From the NCBI GenBank assembly GCA_021647585.1, contig JAKIUK010000010.1, positions 13,312 to 77,311 on the forward strand: 64,000 nt of DNA, read 5' to 3'. This stretch comes from Methylococcaceae bacterium (GTDB taxonomy: Bacteria > Pseudomonadota > Gammaproteobacteria > Methylococcales > Methylomonadaceae). The position numbers and the translations under genes are program-made. Below, piece by piece: positions 46,823 to 54,987 of this stretch (its first letter is position 1; every line of letters begins with the position of its first letter). The notes beneath the pieces were generated by a model. The model was not told where the DNA came from and made no database searches. It worked only from the letters and a program-made list of their open reading frames with translations.

Positions 46823-47306
46823 TCGTACACACCTACACATAAAAACACAGCGTAAAAGGCATAATTTATACAAAATACCTATGCAACTGTTTCTTATCCT
46901 TTTATTTTTTAAAATACTAATAATGCAAAAATTATCATTAGTAAAAATCTATCAATCCATGTTAATCACTATAATTTACAGTGGATTTACCTTACATATC
47001 CATTCACTACATTTGTTTAAAACCAGCTCAGTGCTGAATAAAAGAAAAGTTCAGCCAACTTAAAGCTGTAACTCCTTTGGATTGCACAACTAATTCAAAA
47101 AACAGATGAGATTGAGGAGGGATTAATTAGTTATTCTGAACCCTTGGTATTTTATAAACACGGACACCTAACAGTGATTCAAGCCTCGTAGAAGCTATAA
47201 ATTGAAATGGCATAACCCATGAATATGAAATATGCCATTACAGTTTTTACCTGAAACCAAAAGTATTCTAGATTTAACTAGCACCCCCTGGTTTTATCAG
47301 CATTCC
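46823..47306. other. Gene-free stretch between two minus-strand operons
   Basis: About 480 bp without a credible gene. It contains the tlpA promoter region and one inverted repeat (AATGGCAT at 47206-47213, ATGCCATT at 47232-47239) placed 70-100 bp after the VPLPA gene stop, where it could be a weak terminator for that gene. Confidence 0.4.
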
Positions 47307-47936
47307 TTAGGCAACAGACTGTTGCTTACGCATAAAACCCAAACCAGTTATTGCAGAAAAGAATAACCATACGGCAGCTGGGAGAGGTACTGCTGAAGGC
47401 TGAACGAGCACGTTATCAAATTTAAAGTCATCGCCAGCGAAAGTACTAAAACTACCAAACCCGGTAGGCTGACTTTCAAACCAGAATCTTACTTCATCAA
47501 CACCACCCCATAATGCATCACCCGAAAGAAAATCAATAACACCTGAAGTGCCGGTTAATAATTGCTTAGAGGTTTTTAATATTCCGCCAGCAAAACCATC
47601 TATTTGTATAGCAAAGCTTCCGGTTGTAGCGTCAAGCCCTAAAACATTAACCGCATCCAGGCTTATCAAATCAAACAAACCACCACCGGCTTTGGTCAAT
47701 TTCATACCTGTTGTATCCGCTGCAAGCTGAGCTGCATTTGTAAAATTTATCAAATTGAAAGTGTTATGCATATGTGAACCTGGTGCTTCAAGCGTATAAC
47801 CAAATTCGGTATATGGCGTACTCTGATCTGCAAGCAAGTTCTCTAATGTCATCGTAACCGGTACAGCGGATACAGAGGTCGAAAGAAAAACAGCTGAAAA
47901 CATTAACAGAGCAGAATAAAGCGATTTTATTTTCAT
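47307..47936 (-). CDS. VPLPA-CTERM (PEP-CTERM-type) exported protein
   Basis: 209 residues from the ATG at 47936, which has AAGGATGG upstream; the ATG at 47945 would leave no spacing. Signal peptide ends VSAVP. The C-terminus has the complete sorting signal: VPLPAAVWLF motif, hydrophobic helix, and a basic end (MRKQQS). This is the predicted substrate of the XrtD-like exosortase. The middle is a beta-sandwich-like domain (LDATTGSFAIQIDGF, VDEVRFWFESQP). A sigma-54-like promoter lies about 105 bp upstream. Confidence 0.88.
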   Translation of the reverse strand: MKIKSLYSALLMFSAVFLSTSVSAVPVTMTLENLLADQSTPYTEFGYTLEAPGSHMHNTFNLINFTNAAQLAADTTGMKLTKAGGGLFDLISLDAVNVLGLDATTGSFAIQIDGFAGGILKTSKQLLTGTSGVIDFLSGDALWGGVDEVRFWFESQPTGFGSFSTFAGDDFKFDNVLVQPSAVPLPAAVWLFFSAITGLGFMRKQQSVA

Positions 47937-48040
47937 ATTTACCATCCTTAAATGAAAGTTATTAATACTGTGAATCTAAACTAAAATGCCTGCAAACTTA
48001 CAACCATTCATTTAGTTAGTGAATTACTCACTCAAGCATA

Positions 48041-48060
48041 GCAAGCATTCTTTATGCCAA
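48041..48060 (-). promoter_or_regulatory. Sigma-54-type promoter of the VPLPA-CTERM gene
   Basis: On the minus strand TTGGCATAAAGAATGCTTGC: GG at 48058-48057 and GC at 48046-48045 with exactly ten bases between. The -24 half is a full TTGGCAT; the -12 half ATGCT deviates by one base. The CDS begins about 110 bp downstream. Confidence 0.6.
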
Positions 48061-48150
48061 CATTTAATCCACTGAAATTAATACACATATCGCCTAGTAC
48101 ACCCCTCCGTTTTACGTCATATCACATACTGAGTACGTCAAATAACACAC

Positions 48151-49791
48151 TTATATCGAACCCCCATAAGCAAAATCTCGAACAAAGTGCTGCAAAATAT
48201 TTTCTACCTCCTGTATTTGCTGTTCATAATTTTTCCATCGCTGAACTGATGACCAATACAACGGTTTAGTAACCTGATCAAAACTGGGTGTCTTGACTGT
48301 TTTTTGCTGTGCATGCTTATAAAACCGTTCACACTCAACATCCCACTCAAGACCAATAATTTCAAACACAGGCCGAAACACTCCTTCCATATCATCTAAT
48401 ATATCTTCATACCTTAATTCCAGCCATGACGTAGATAGCATATGACGAACCAATAACCAGTACTCCATGACCAGCGCATAGAATTGAACACCCTTAAAAA
48501 AATCCAGGAAATGCACAGTCAAGGGTGACAATTCAAATGCCTGCATAAAACAACTTAAACAAACATCTCTTGGGTCTCGAATAGCAAATAACAGAATTGC
48601 ATCAGGAAAAATAGTGTTAATCAATCCTAGATTTAGTGTATTCATTGCAGTCTTATCTATAAACACCTTCTGAGACAAACCTTGCCCCATCACCTGTTCT
48701 GCTGTTTGCCAGTAAAACTGCCTTAAATGCCCAATTTGCTCTTGTGATAACGCTTTTATTTTTTCCTGAATACTGCCCTTAACTGTAGAAATTTTTGTAA
48801 TTTGTTTCGCAACAGCCGGGATAATGTAAGCTTCGTCGCTTGTAAGCACTTTTGGATGAGCACCTAAAATCTGTTCCATCAGAGTTGTGCCCGAGCGATA
48901 AAAGCCAATCAAAAACACCGGCGCTAAAAGATTATCATTAACTTTACTCGAACAATTTTTAAAAAAATCGGCATCAAAGACCTGCCTGCTTCTTTGCAAA
49001 TCATGATAGACAGCGGTTTGATCCAGATGTTGTACTTGCGGTCTTTTCTGGTTCATCCGGCCTGACTCAACAAAACATGAAAATGCTTGTTCGTACTCTC
49101 CGAGCTTATCGTATATCACGCCTAACTCTAAATGCACTCTGGGCAAATCAATAGTTTCATCCTCTAGGGCAATCAAATTTTGTAAGCGCTTTCTGGCTAT
49201 ATGAAAATCACCTTGCTTTGCTTCCAGCAAGGCCAACAAAATAACAGCGTTGCTTTCGTCAGGCGCGAGCATGACAGCCTTTTTTGCAGATATATAAGCT
49301 TTCAGCGGGTCCAATCTTTGCAACGCCAAGGCGTTGGTATGATGCGCTCGCGGAAAGTTAGGATCAATAAGCAAAGCTGCATCAATATAACTCAGTGCTT
49401 TTTCAGGTGCCTGCAAATTGCACAGCAAAAATGCCAGATCCAGAATTTGCCTGACATCACGCGTTTTCCTGGCATACCTAATCAGATGTTTCCCCGCTTG
49501 CAGTATAAAAGGAATACCTTCATTGTTACGTAACTGTTGACATAGGCACTGACCCAGCCCAACCAAAGCAGCTATTGACTGTTTATCACTTTTTAATTCG
49601 CGCCTAAATGCTGCCTCTGCATTTTCCAAGTCTCCACTGAACATGCAGTGATCAGCTATTTTTAGCTCATTCTCCCTTTCAGAGCTCACTACTAAAGCTG
49701 GAGCTGAAATTGTTAAACAACATTTTTTATATTTTTTGCCACTGCCACAAACACAAGGTTCGTTTCGTCCGGGCATCTGTTTCTTTGTCAA
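48151..49791 (-). CDS. SEC-C / TPR / sulfotransferase fusion protein
   Basis: 546 residues from a TTG at 49791, nine bases after GAGGAG; a TTG at 49800 overlaps that site too closely. An N-terminal SEC-C zinc motif (GRNEPCVCGSGKKYKKCC) is followed by TPR repeats (about 40-250) and a sulfotransferase domain (about 285-520) with the PAPS 5'-phosphosulfate loop FYRSGTTLMEQIL and the 3'-phosphate site IRDPRDVCLS. It likely sulfates a sugar, lipid or peptide using PAPS. TPR-sulfotransferases are known in PEP-CTERM-rich genomes; the SEC-C head is less usual. Its target could be the exopolysaccharide made by the neighbouring locus. Confidence 0.85.
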   Translation of the reverse strand: MTKKQMPGRNEPCVCGSGKKYKKCCLTISAPALVVSSERENELKIADHCMFSGDLENAEAAFRRELKSDKQSIAALVGLGQCLCQQLRNNEGIPFILQAGKHLIRYARKTRDVRQILDLAFLLCNLQAPEKALSYIDAALLIDPNFPRAHHTNALALQRLDPLKAYISAKKAVMLAPDESNAVILLALLEAKQGDFHIARKRLQNLIALEDETIDLPRVHLELGVIYDKLGEYEQAFSCFVESGRMNQKRPQVQHLDQTAVYHDLQRSRQVFDADFFKNCSSKVNDNLLAPVFLIGFYRSGTTLMEQILGAHPKVLTSDEAYIIPAVAKQITKISTVKGSIQEKIKALSQEQIGHLRQFYWQTAEQVMGQGLSQKVFIDKTAMNTLNLGLINTIFPDAILLFAIRDPRDVCLSCFMQAFELSPLTVHFLDFFKGVQFYALVMEYWLLVRHMLSTSWLELRYEDILDDMEGVFRPVFEIIGLEWDVECERFYKHAQQKTVKTPSFDQVTKPLYWSSVQRWKNYEQQIQEVENILQHFVRDFAYGGSI

Positions 49792-50159
49792 GATAACCAA
49801 CTCCTCAATAAAACCTCATTACTTGTATAGTTCTAGCCTACCCTATGGCGGGCTTAATAATACTCGACATAAATAAAAGCAAATTGTATACCAACAAAAA
49901 ACAGGTCATATAACACACTTTTGTTCATAAAAAACCCCACATCTCCATTTCCAGTTTGCAATTAATCACTTCAATCGCTTGAAAATAGTAGATTGCATGC
50001 TAAGGCACAACTATTGCTTAGGGAAGTACTATTTACACCACGAAATTTAATTATGAATTTGTAGCGTAAAGAAATAAATGTCATTCAGGAGTCTGTCAGT
50101 AGACATATAGCTCCCGAATACATACATCAATTCATTCCAGAAGCGCGAGAAAGCAGACT
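49792..50159. other. Intergenic promoter region of the first MauG-type gene
   Basis: Between divergent genes. It contains the sigma-54-like element at 50002-50018; no GEMM riboswitch or hairpin terminator is visible here. The remainder is AT-rich. Confidence 0.45.
50002..50018 (+). promoter_or_regulatory. Sigma-54-type promoter upstream of the first MauG-type gene
   Basis: AAGGCACAACTATTGCT: GG at 50004-50005 and GC at 50016-50017, ten bases apart. The GGCAC and TTGCT halves match the consensus; the T preceding GG is replaced by A. The predicted transcript start is about 130 bp before the ATG. Confidence 0.55.
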
Positions 50160-52382
50160 ATGCACCTAATAAAATATTTTATACTTGGAAGCTGCCTTAT
50201 TTTCAGCCAGCTAAGCCATGCCCACGGACCGCGCCCACCTAAATTAACCGGCGTCCCTATTCCTCCAGTCCCAGGGTTACTTGATGGCAACAACCCTATT
50301 GTAGTCAATAAAGCTAAAGCAATTGAACTTGGTAAAGCCTTATTCTGGGATATCAATGTGGGTAGCGATGGCATGGCCTGTGCATCCTGTCATTTCCATG
50401 CAGGTGCTGACCGCCGAGTGAAAAACCAGCTCAACCCTGGTGAAAAGAATATAGATCCTTCCGGTCAAACCTTTGAAACCATGCTATCAAATACTACAGG
50501 TGGACCCAATTACCAATTGACCTCATCTGACTTTCCTTTTTTCAAACTAGCCGACCCGATACAGCCATCAGATCATCCGCAAAACACAGTCGTTTTCAGC
50601 TCAGATGATGTTGTTTCATCTTCTGGAACTTTCAGTGGCGATTTTAATACTGCATCCCGTGTTGGTGATAGTAACGATGACTGCACACGTAGCCCAGACC
50701 CTGTGTTTCATGTTAATTCCATAGGCACCAGACGTGTAGAACCCCGCAATACACCGACTGTTATCAACGCTGTATTTAATCATCGTAACTTCTGGGATGG
50801 TCGCGCCAACAATGTTTTTAATGGAAGCAGCATGTGGGGTGATCGAGATCCCGACGCTGGTGTCTGGGTAAAAACAAATAGCCGTACTGTTACGAAACAA
50901 CGATTGCACCTAATCAACTCTTCTTTAGCATCTCAGGCAATGGCCCCCCCCCTGAGTCCTTCAGAAATGGGTTGCAGACAAAAAATATTTCCTGATTTAG
51001 GTAGGAAATTACTCAGTCGCGTTCCACTGGAACATCAAAAAGTCCATGGCGAAGACAGTGTGCTCGGCATTTTAAGCAATAGCACAACAAACACTTTACA
51101 AACGGGTCTTAACACCACATATAAAACACTTGTTAAACAGGCGTTTAATAAAAAATACTGGTCTTACCGACGAAGAGGCAGTTTTGGAGGGCCGGCTGGA
51201 GAATTACCCTATACACAAATGGAAGCTAATTTTTCTATGTTCTTTGGCCTTGCCATCCAGTTGTATGAGTCAACACTGATTTCAGATCAGGCACCCATCG
51301 ATACCGTGCCTCGAAATCCGCTTAATTTCATCCCCGTTTCAGAAGCATTTTTCCCAACAGAAGCCGCGGTCGGCCCTTCTGCTTATCACGGCATGCAACT
51401 GTTTATCGATTTACACTGCAATTTATGCCATGTCGGACCCACTTTAACATCCGCCGCTATCACCACAAATGCTGATTTAGTTCAACAAAACCCGGAAGCT
51501 TACGGCTCACTGTTTTATATTAATGATCTTCCGGTAAACCATAACCTTGTCAACAGAGATACTTTCAATCAAGGCAGATCTCTTATTGATAGCGGCTTTT
51601 TTAATACAGGTGTTGGCGATCCAGTATGGGATCCTGGTCTTGATAATGTCGACGACTTCGGCAACCCTTTATCATTCGCCGCTCAATACAAAGAATATTT
51701 GGCTGGCGACCCTTCTGGCACCGGTGTTGTTGACCCAGGTATATCAAATATTCGTGCCTGTGACTTTCTACAACCTCTATCAGTACCCAGCCCAAATCTT
51801 ATCAGTGATTTCTTTACCAATGCTGTTGGTCTGATTCCTGATCCGAATGGAAACATCAATTGCTTTCTGCCAACAACATTTTCGATCATTCCCAGCCCTA
51901 CCATTGCAGCTGCCGAACTTGCGGATCCAGCCTCTTTGAAATTTGCAGATGCTTCCTCGGCAGCATTTAAGGTACCTACTCTGCGTAATATTGAGCTGAC
52001 AGGCCCTTACATGCACAACGGCAGCATGAAATCACTAAATGAAGTCATCGAGTTTTATACTCGAGGTGGCAACATCGCAAACAGTGCCACACACTCCAAT
52101 ATTCTTGTAGCAGGCGAACTTCAAGTTATCCAACAATCCCGCGCAGATCTAATAGCTTTTTTAAAATTGTTAACTGATGAACGGGTTCGTAACGAGCAAG
52201 CACCTTTTGATCATCCTGAACTGATCATACCTAACGGCCATATTGGAAATCATATCTCAGCCAATTCTGGCAATCTATTAGATACTAATCTCGCTGTTGA
52301 TGAAACATTGGTAATTCCAGCGGTTGGAGCAAATGGGCTAAATAACCCAATTCTCCCATTTGACAATTACCTACAACCTTAA
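50160..52382 (+). CDS. Large MauG/cytochrome-c-peroxidase-type dihaem protein, copy 1
   Basis: 740 residues with a signal peptide (to about 21, LSHA). Two c-type haem sites: CASCHFHAG at 74-78 and CNLCHVGPT near 420. The segment TLRNIELTGPYMHNGSMKSL is the conserved peroxidase C-terminal part with the distal Met. Family members (CcpA, MauG) are usually 320-450 residues; this one carries large insertions between the haem sites and at the C-terminus. It is periplasmic or exported, reducing peroxide or oxidising a protein or cofactor. It is paralogous to the protein at 54988 throughout (e.g. GTRRVEPRNTPTVIN and NFWDGRANN in both). Confidence 0.85.
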   Translation: MHLIKYFILGSCLIFSQLSHAHGPRPPKLTGVPIPPVPGLLDGNNPIVVNKAKAIELGKALFWDINVGSDGMACASCHFHAGADRRVKNQLNPGEKNIDPSGQTFETMLSNTTGGPNYQLTSSDFPFFKLADPIQPSDHPQNTVVFSSDDVVSSSGTFSGDFNTASRVGDSNDDCTRSPDPVFHVNSIGTRRVEPRNTPTVINAVFNHRNFWDGRANNVFNGSSMWGDRDPDAGVWVKTNSRTVTKQRLHLINSSLASQAMAPPLSPSEMGCRQKIFPDLGRKLLSRVPLEHQKVHGEDSVLGILSNSTTNTLQTGLNTTYKTLVKQAFNKKYWSYRRRGSFGGPAGELPYTQMEANFSMFFGLAIQLYESTLISDQAPIDTVPRNPLNFIPVSEAFFPTEAAVGPSAYHGMQLFIDLHCNLCHVGPTLTSAAITTNADLVQQNPEAYGSLFYINDLPVNHNLVNRDTFNQGRSLIDSGFFNTGVGDPVWDPGLDNVDDFGNPLSFAAQYKEYLAGDPSGTGVVDPGISNIRACDFLQPLSVPSPNLISDFFTNAVGLIPDPNGNINCFLPTTFSIIPSPTIAAAELADPASLKFADASSAAFKVPTLRNIELTGPYMHNGSMKSLNEVIEFYTRGGNIANSATHSNILVAGELQVIQQSRADLIAFLKLLTDERVRNEQAPFDHPELIIPNGHIGNHISANSGNLLDTNLAVDETLVIPAVGANGLNNPILPFDNYLQP

Positions 52383-52399
52383 AAGTCCCAAACTAAATT

Positions 52400-52441
52400 G
52401 AAAGCTCAATAGATTTAAAATAAAAAAACTATTGAGCTTTC
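52400..52441 (+). terminator. Hairpin after the first MauG-type gene
   Basis: Perfect 13-bp stem GAAAGCTCAATAG / CTATTGAGCTTTC with a 16-base A-rich loop. The T-run after it is weak, so it may attenuate rather than stop transcription into the next PEP-CTERM gene, which has no promoter I can recognise. Confidence 0.6.
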
Positions 52442-52498
52442 CTGTTATGACTTACAAACATTAAATAAAATAGCAAAACAATGCAATTGGACACAAAA

Positions 52499-53239
52499 AT
52501 GAAAGTAATAAAAAATTCACTCATACTTGGCTTAACAGCACTGACTTTTCTCGGTATCAGTACTCATAGCGTAAAAGCAAGCAGTACATTTACCGGAAAT
52601 GCTAATTTATCCTACACGATTACCAGCATCATCAACCAAACCAGCCCAGGCACAAGCTTTAATAATATCTTATACTCTGGCTCTTCAGTTATGGATGCCT
52701 TTTCGGGCTCAATCATTACCGGCAATGGCAATGTCACTCCAACATATTCTAGCGATCCAATACCTACAACACAATCAGCTTTAAGTGCAAATTTCAGCTT
52801 CACCGAATCCATGTTAATTGATGGCACTGTATCAAATGGAGATATTGACTCATTTTATTTAAATACATCTGATATTTTTTTGCATAACATCTCTACTGAT
52901 ACTTATGTCATCAACTATACCGTTGATTACAACTTATCTGTACTTACCAGTGGTGAATTTGCTGATGCAACCCTATCTCTTAGCGACATAAACCTGGGCA
53001 TCCCGGGAAATTATGTTGAAGCCTACAGTAACTCCCTTATTTCCAATTCTGCCACTGTAACAGACTCCCTGCTACTTTCTATTACGCTTGGAGCAGGCAC
53101 AACAACAATCTTTTCATCTGAATTAGCCTTCTCAGGCACTGCAGTAGCCTCAGCATCACCTGTCCCCATTCCCGGAGCAGTATGGCTGTTTTCAGCAGGA
53201 TTAATGGCCTTATTCCGATTTAAAAAAATAACGCAATAA
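52499..53239 (+). CDS. PEP-CTERM-like exported protein (VPIPG variant)
   Basis: 246 residues from the ATG at 52499; an in-frame ATG six codons earlier only lengthens the N-terminus. The signal peptide ends SVKA. The body is Ser/Thr/Asn-rich and beta-rich. The C-terminus has VPIPGAVWLFSAGLMALF followed by a basic end (RFKKITQ), a variant of the VPLPA sorting signal. It is the likely product of exosortase processing. It lies 117 bp after the MauG-type gene on the same strand. Confidence 0.82.
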   Translation: MKVIKNSLILGLTALTFLGISTHSVKASSTFTGNANLSYTITSIINQTSPGTSFNNILYSGSSVMDAFSGSIITGNGNVTPTYSSDPIPTTQSALSANFSFTESMLIDGTVSNGDIDSFYLNTSDIFLHNISTDTYVINYTVDYNLSVLTSGEFADATLSLSDINLGIPGNYVEAYSNSLISNSATVTDSLLLSITLGAGTTTIFSSELAFSGTAVASASPVPIPGAVWLFSAGLMALFRFKKITQ

Positions 53240-53302
53240 TCAACCTTTTTGTTAAAACTGAATTCCATCAATAAGTTCAAAAACAAACAGCCGCTCTAAA
53301 CT

Positions 53303-53345
53303 GTGTGAAATGCCATATAGCATGTCATTTCACACACTTTCTTAT
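53303..53345 (+). terminator. Terminator after the VPIPG protein gene
   Basis: Perfect 10-bp stem GTGTGAAATG / CATTTCACAC with a 13-base loop, followed by ACTTTCTTATTTC. Confidence 0.7.
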
Positions 53346-53474
53346 TTCTATTCTTCGATATAGCCATCCTCATCTGCAGATTATTTATAATATTTTTCCA
53401 TTAGAACTTGACACAACTACTTTTAAATCAATACCTTGAAATAACCACCCAAGTTTTAATTCGGGACTTTTAAA

Positions 53475-53490
53475 TGGCATACTTTCTGCT
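53475..53490 (+). promoter_or_regulatory. Sigma-54-type promoter upstream of the first GEMM riboswitch
   Basis: TGGCATACTTTCTGCT: GG at 53476-53477 and GC at 53488-53489, ten bases apart. The -24 half is a full TGGCAT; the -12 half CTGCT deviates by one base. Transcription would start near 53501, just ahead of the riboswitch. Confidence 0.6.
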
Positions 53491-53535
53491 TATATTCCTT
53501 TGACAGCTCAACAACAAACATTCAAAAAAAACTGT

Positions 53536-53602
53536 CACTGTTGCCACACCTATTGCGAAATAGGGCCGGAAAACCACGGGTCTGACAAGATAGCCGGGTT
53601 GT
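53536..53602 (+). ncRNA. Cyclic-di-GMP-I (GEMM) riboswitch, VPVPA-CTERM gene leader
   Basis: The aptamer is recognised by its order of conserved parts: GTTGCCACACC, a short stem closed by a GCGAAA loop (TATTGCGAAATA), the conserved GGGCCGGAAAACCACGGGTC, a second short stem, and GATAGCCGGGTTG. These match the GEMM-I consensus (GGCAAACC, a GNRA-type tetraloop stem, GGGACGCAAAGCC, then TAGCCGGGTTGCC). The CDS begins about 195 bases later. Binding of c-di-GMP is known for the family; whether it switches expression on or off here is not evident. Confidence 0.85.
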
Positions 53603-53696
53603 ATTAACTTAGTTGAATCGTAAGCAAGCAGCCACAACAGGTTCTAGCCTCAATTTTAACTAGTTTGACATTTATTTGTCCGCGAATAACTCGCTT

Positions 53697-53766
53697 CCCC
53701 TTTTTAATCATAGCAAAGTGCTCAACTGTTTTGATGGCAAGTTAACATTAAAAAAAGGGGTTATTT
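53697..53766 (+). promoter_or_regulatory. Possible expression-platform hairpin
   Basis: CCCCTTTTTAAT (53697-53708) can pair with ATTAAAAAAAGGGG (53747-53760), with a two-base bulge, across a 38-base loop, followed by TTATTT. A terminator-like or translation-blocking hairpin between the aptamer and the start codon would be the place where the riboswitch acts. Confidence 0.4.
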
Positions 53767-53795
53767 AAAACCATTATATTTTGGAGAAAACCAAC

Positions 53796-54626
53796 ATGAG
53801 TAAACAAATACAAGCTGCAGTGAAAGTAGCATTAACTGGCGTAATTCTTACTGCTTCTGCTGGTATGGCAGTTGCCGGCACTGTAGATAGTTCTATGAGA
53901 ACATTCAATGGCGGAGGTACCAGTATTGGAGCTATGGGTGATTCACTGGTCGCAACGGGACAAACAACATCCGCTCATTCTTATACAGACAATGCTCAGC
54001 TGAACTATTCTGCATGGGGGCATGCAGGAAGATGGTTCAACTTTGAAGTCACATCAAATGTAGATACCCAAATCAAAGTCACAGCAGACAACACCGCCAA
54101 CTGGTCTCCTGCTTTTACAGTTTATAGTACAGCTGGAGTATGGGGAGGTGGTACAGCAACTTTTACTGAAGTCGGTATTACAGGCAATACCCCGCATAAT
54201 TTCAATGCGACTGGAAACATTGGTGACAATGGTACCTTATGGATGCAACAAGGTGCGGCAGGAAATAACCCCGCTTTCAGTAATGCTGTAGCTACATTAG
54301 GTTATGCCAACTCGGGAGCCTCACATGCTGCCGCAACTACCAACTGGGGTGAACAGGTAAATTCGGGTGTTCATGCTATGGCAGGTGAATTAACCTTTTC
54401 TAGTGGAATGACCGGCAGTATCGGAGCAGGAACTGCTGAACTGACATTTGCTGATCTTAACACTGGCTGGTATACCGTTTATGTGGGCGGAGCAGACGCA
54501 ACAAAATTAAATTCGCCTTTTAGTGTTCGTGTTAGTGCTGTACCAGTACCTGCAGCGGCATACTTGTTTGGCAGTGGTTTAATAGGTTTATTTGCTGCGC
54601 GTCGAAAAGCCCTGAAAACAGCTTAA
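53796..54626 (+). CDS. VPVPA-CTERM (PEP-CTERM-type) exported protein
   Basis: 276 residues from the ATG at 53796, which has GGAG nine bases upstream; a TTG five codons earlier overlaps that site. Signal peptide ends AVAGT. The body is Gly/Thr/Ala-rich with few charges, likely beta-rich. The C-terminal sorting signal is VPVPAAAYLFGSGLIGLF followed by AARRKALK. It is a predicted exosortase substrate. Controlled by a sigma-54-like promoter and a c-di-GMP riboswitch, so probably a matrix or surface protein made when biofilm signalling changes. Confidence 0.87.
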   Translation: MSKQIQAAVKVALTGVILTASAGMAVAGTVDSSMRTFNGGGTSIGAMGDSLVATGQTTSAHSYTDNAQLNYSAWGHAGRWFNFEVTSNVDTQIKVTADNTANWSPAFTVYSTAGVWGGGTATFTEVGITGNTPHNFNATGNIGDNGTLWMQQGAAGNNPAFSNAVATLGYANSGASHAAATTNWGEQVNSGVHAMAGELTFSSGMTGSIGAGTAELTFADLNTGWYTVYVGGADATKLNSPFSVRVSAVPVPAAAYLFGSGLIGLFAARRKALKTA

Positions 54627-54987
54627 ACGAATAAAACAAGCAACAGAGAAACGATAAAGGATTATCTTTTCTCGTTAGCATTTACTTTAGTCAAAGAAAC
54701 ACAACTTACTCAAATAATACTAATACACATTTAAATTAATCATTTCATAAGTATAAGAACCTATCTTTACCTCCCTACACTCATCTTTCCTGGCAGGAAA
54801 AAATATGTTTAGTCAATTCTCGTGAAACAATTACAAAATCTACTTCGTTTCCAACAGGGATACCTGGAATCCAAATTTTATGGATGAATTATATACTTGA
54901 TTAATCATAGACTTTTAGTGGAAAGGCAATAAAAAAAGCCTTTCTGTAAAATTCAATTTAATCACACAAAAAGCTCTAACTATAGTC
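54627..54987. other. Intergenic region before the second MauG-type gene
   Basis: About 360 bp. A weak hairpin (GAGAAACGATAA / TTATCTTTTCTC, 54645-54673) follows the VPVPA gene and could terminate it. No sigma-54 element and no riboswitch were found in front of the second MauG-type gene. Confidence 0.4.

Larger units (their letters stand above)
53240..53795. other. Promoter and leader region of the VPVPA-CTERM gene
   Basis: 556 bp without a gene. In order: the terminator of the preceding gene, a sigma-54-like promoter (53475-53490), the GEMM riboswitch (53536-53602), and a hairpin that may be its expression platform (53697-53760), then the ribosome-binding site. Confidence 0.6.

Noticed and set aside
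48054..48269. 71-codon plus-strand ORF
   Set aside because: It is mostly antisense to the sulfotransferase gene, has no signature and crosses the VPLPA promoter.
54627..54987. Sigma-54 or riboswitch control of the second MauG-type gene
   Set aside because: I searched for GG-N10-GC with TGGCA and for the GEMM core here and found neither.
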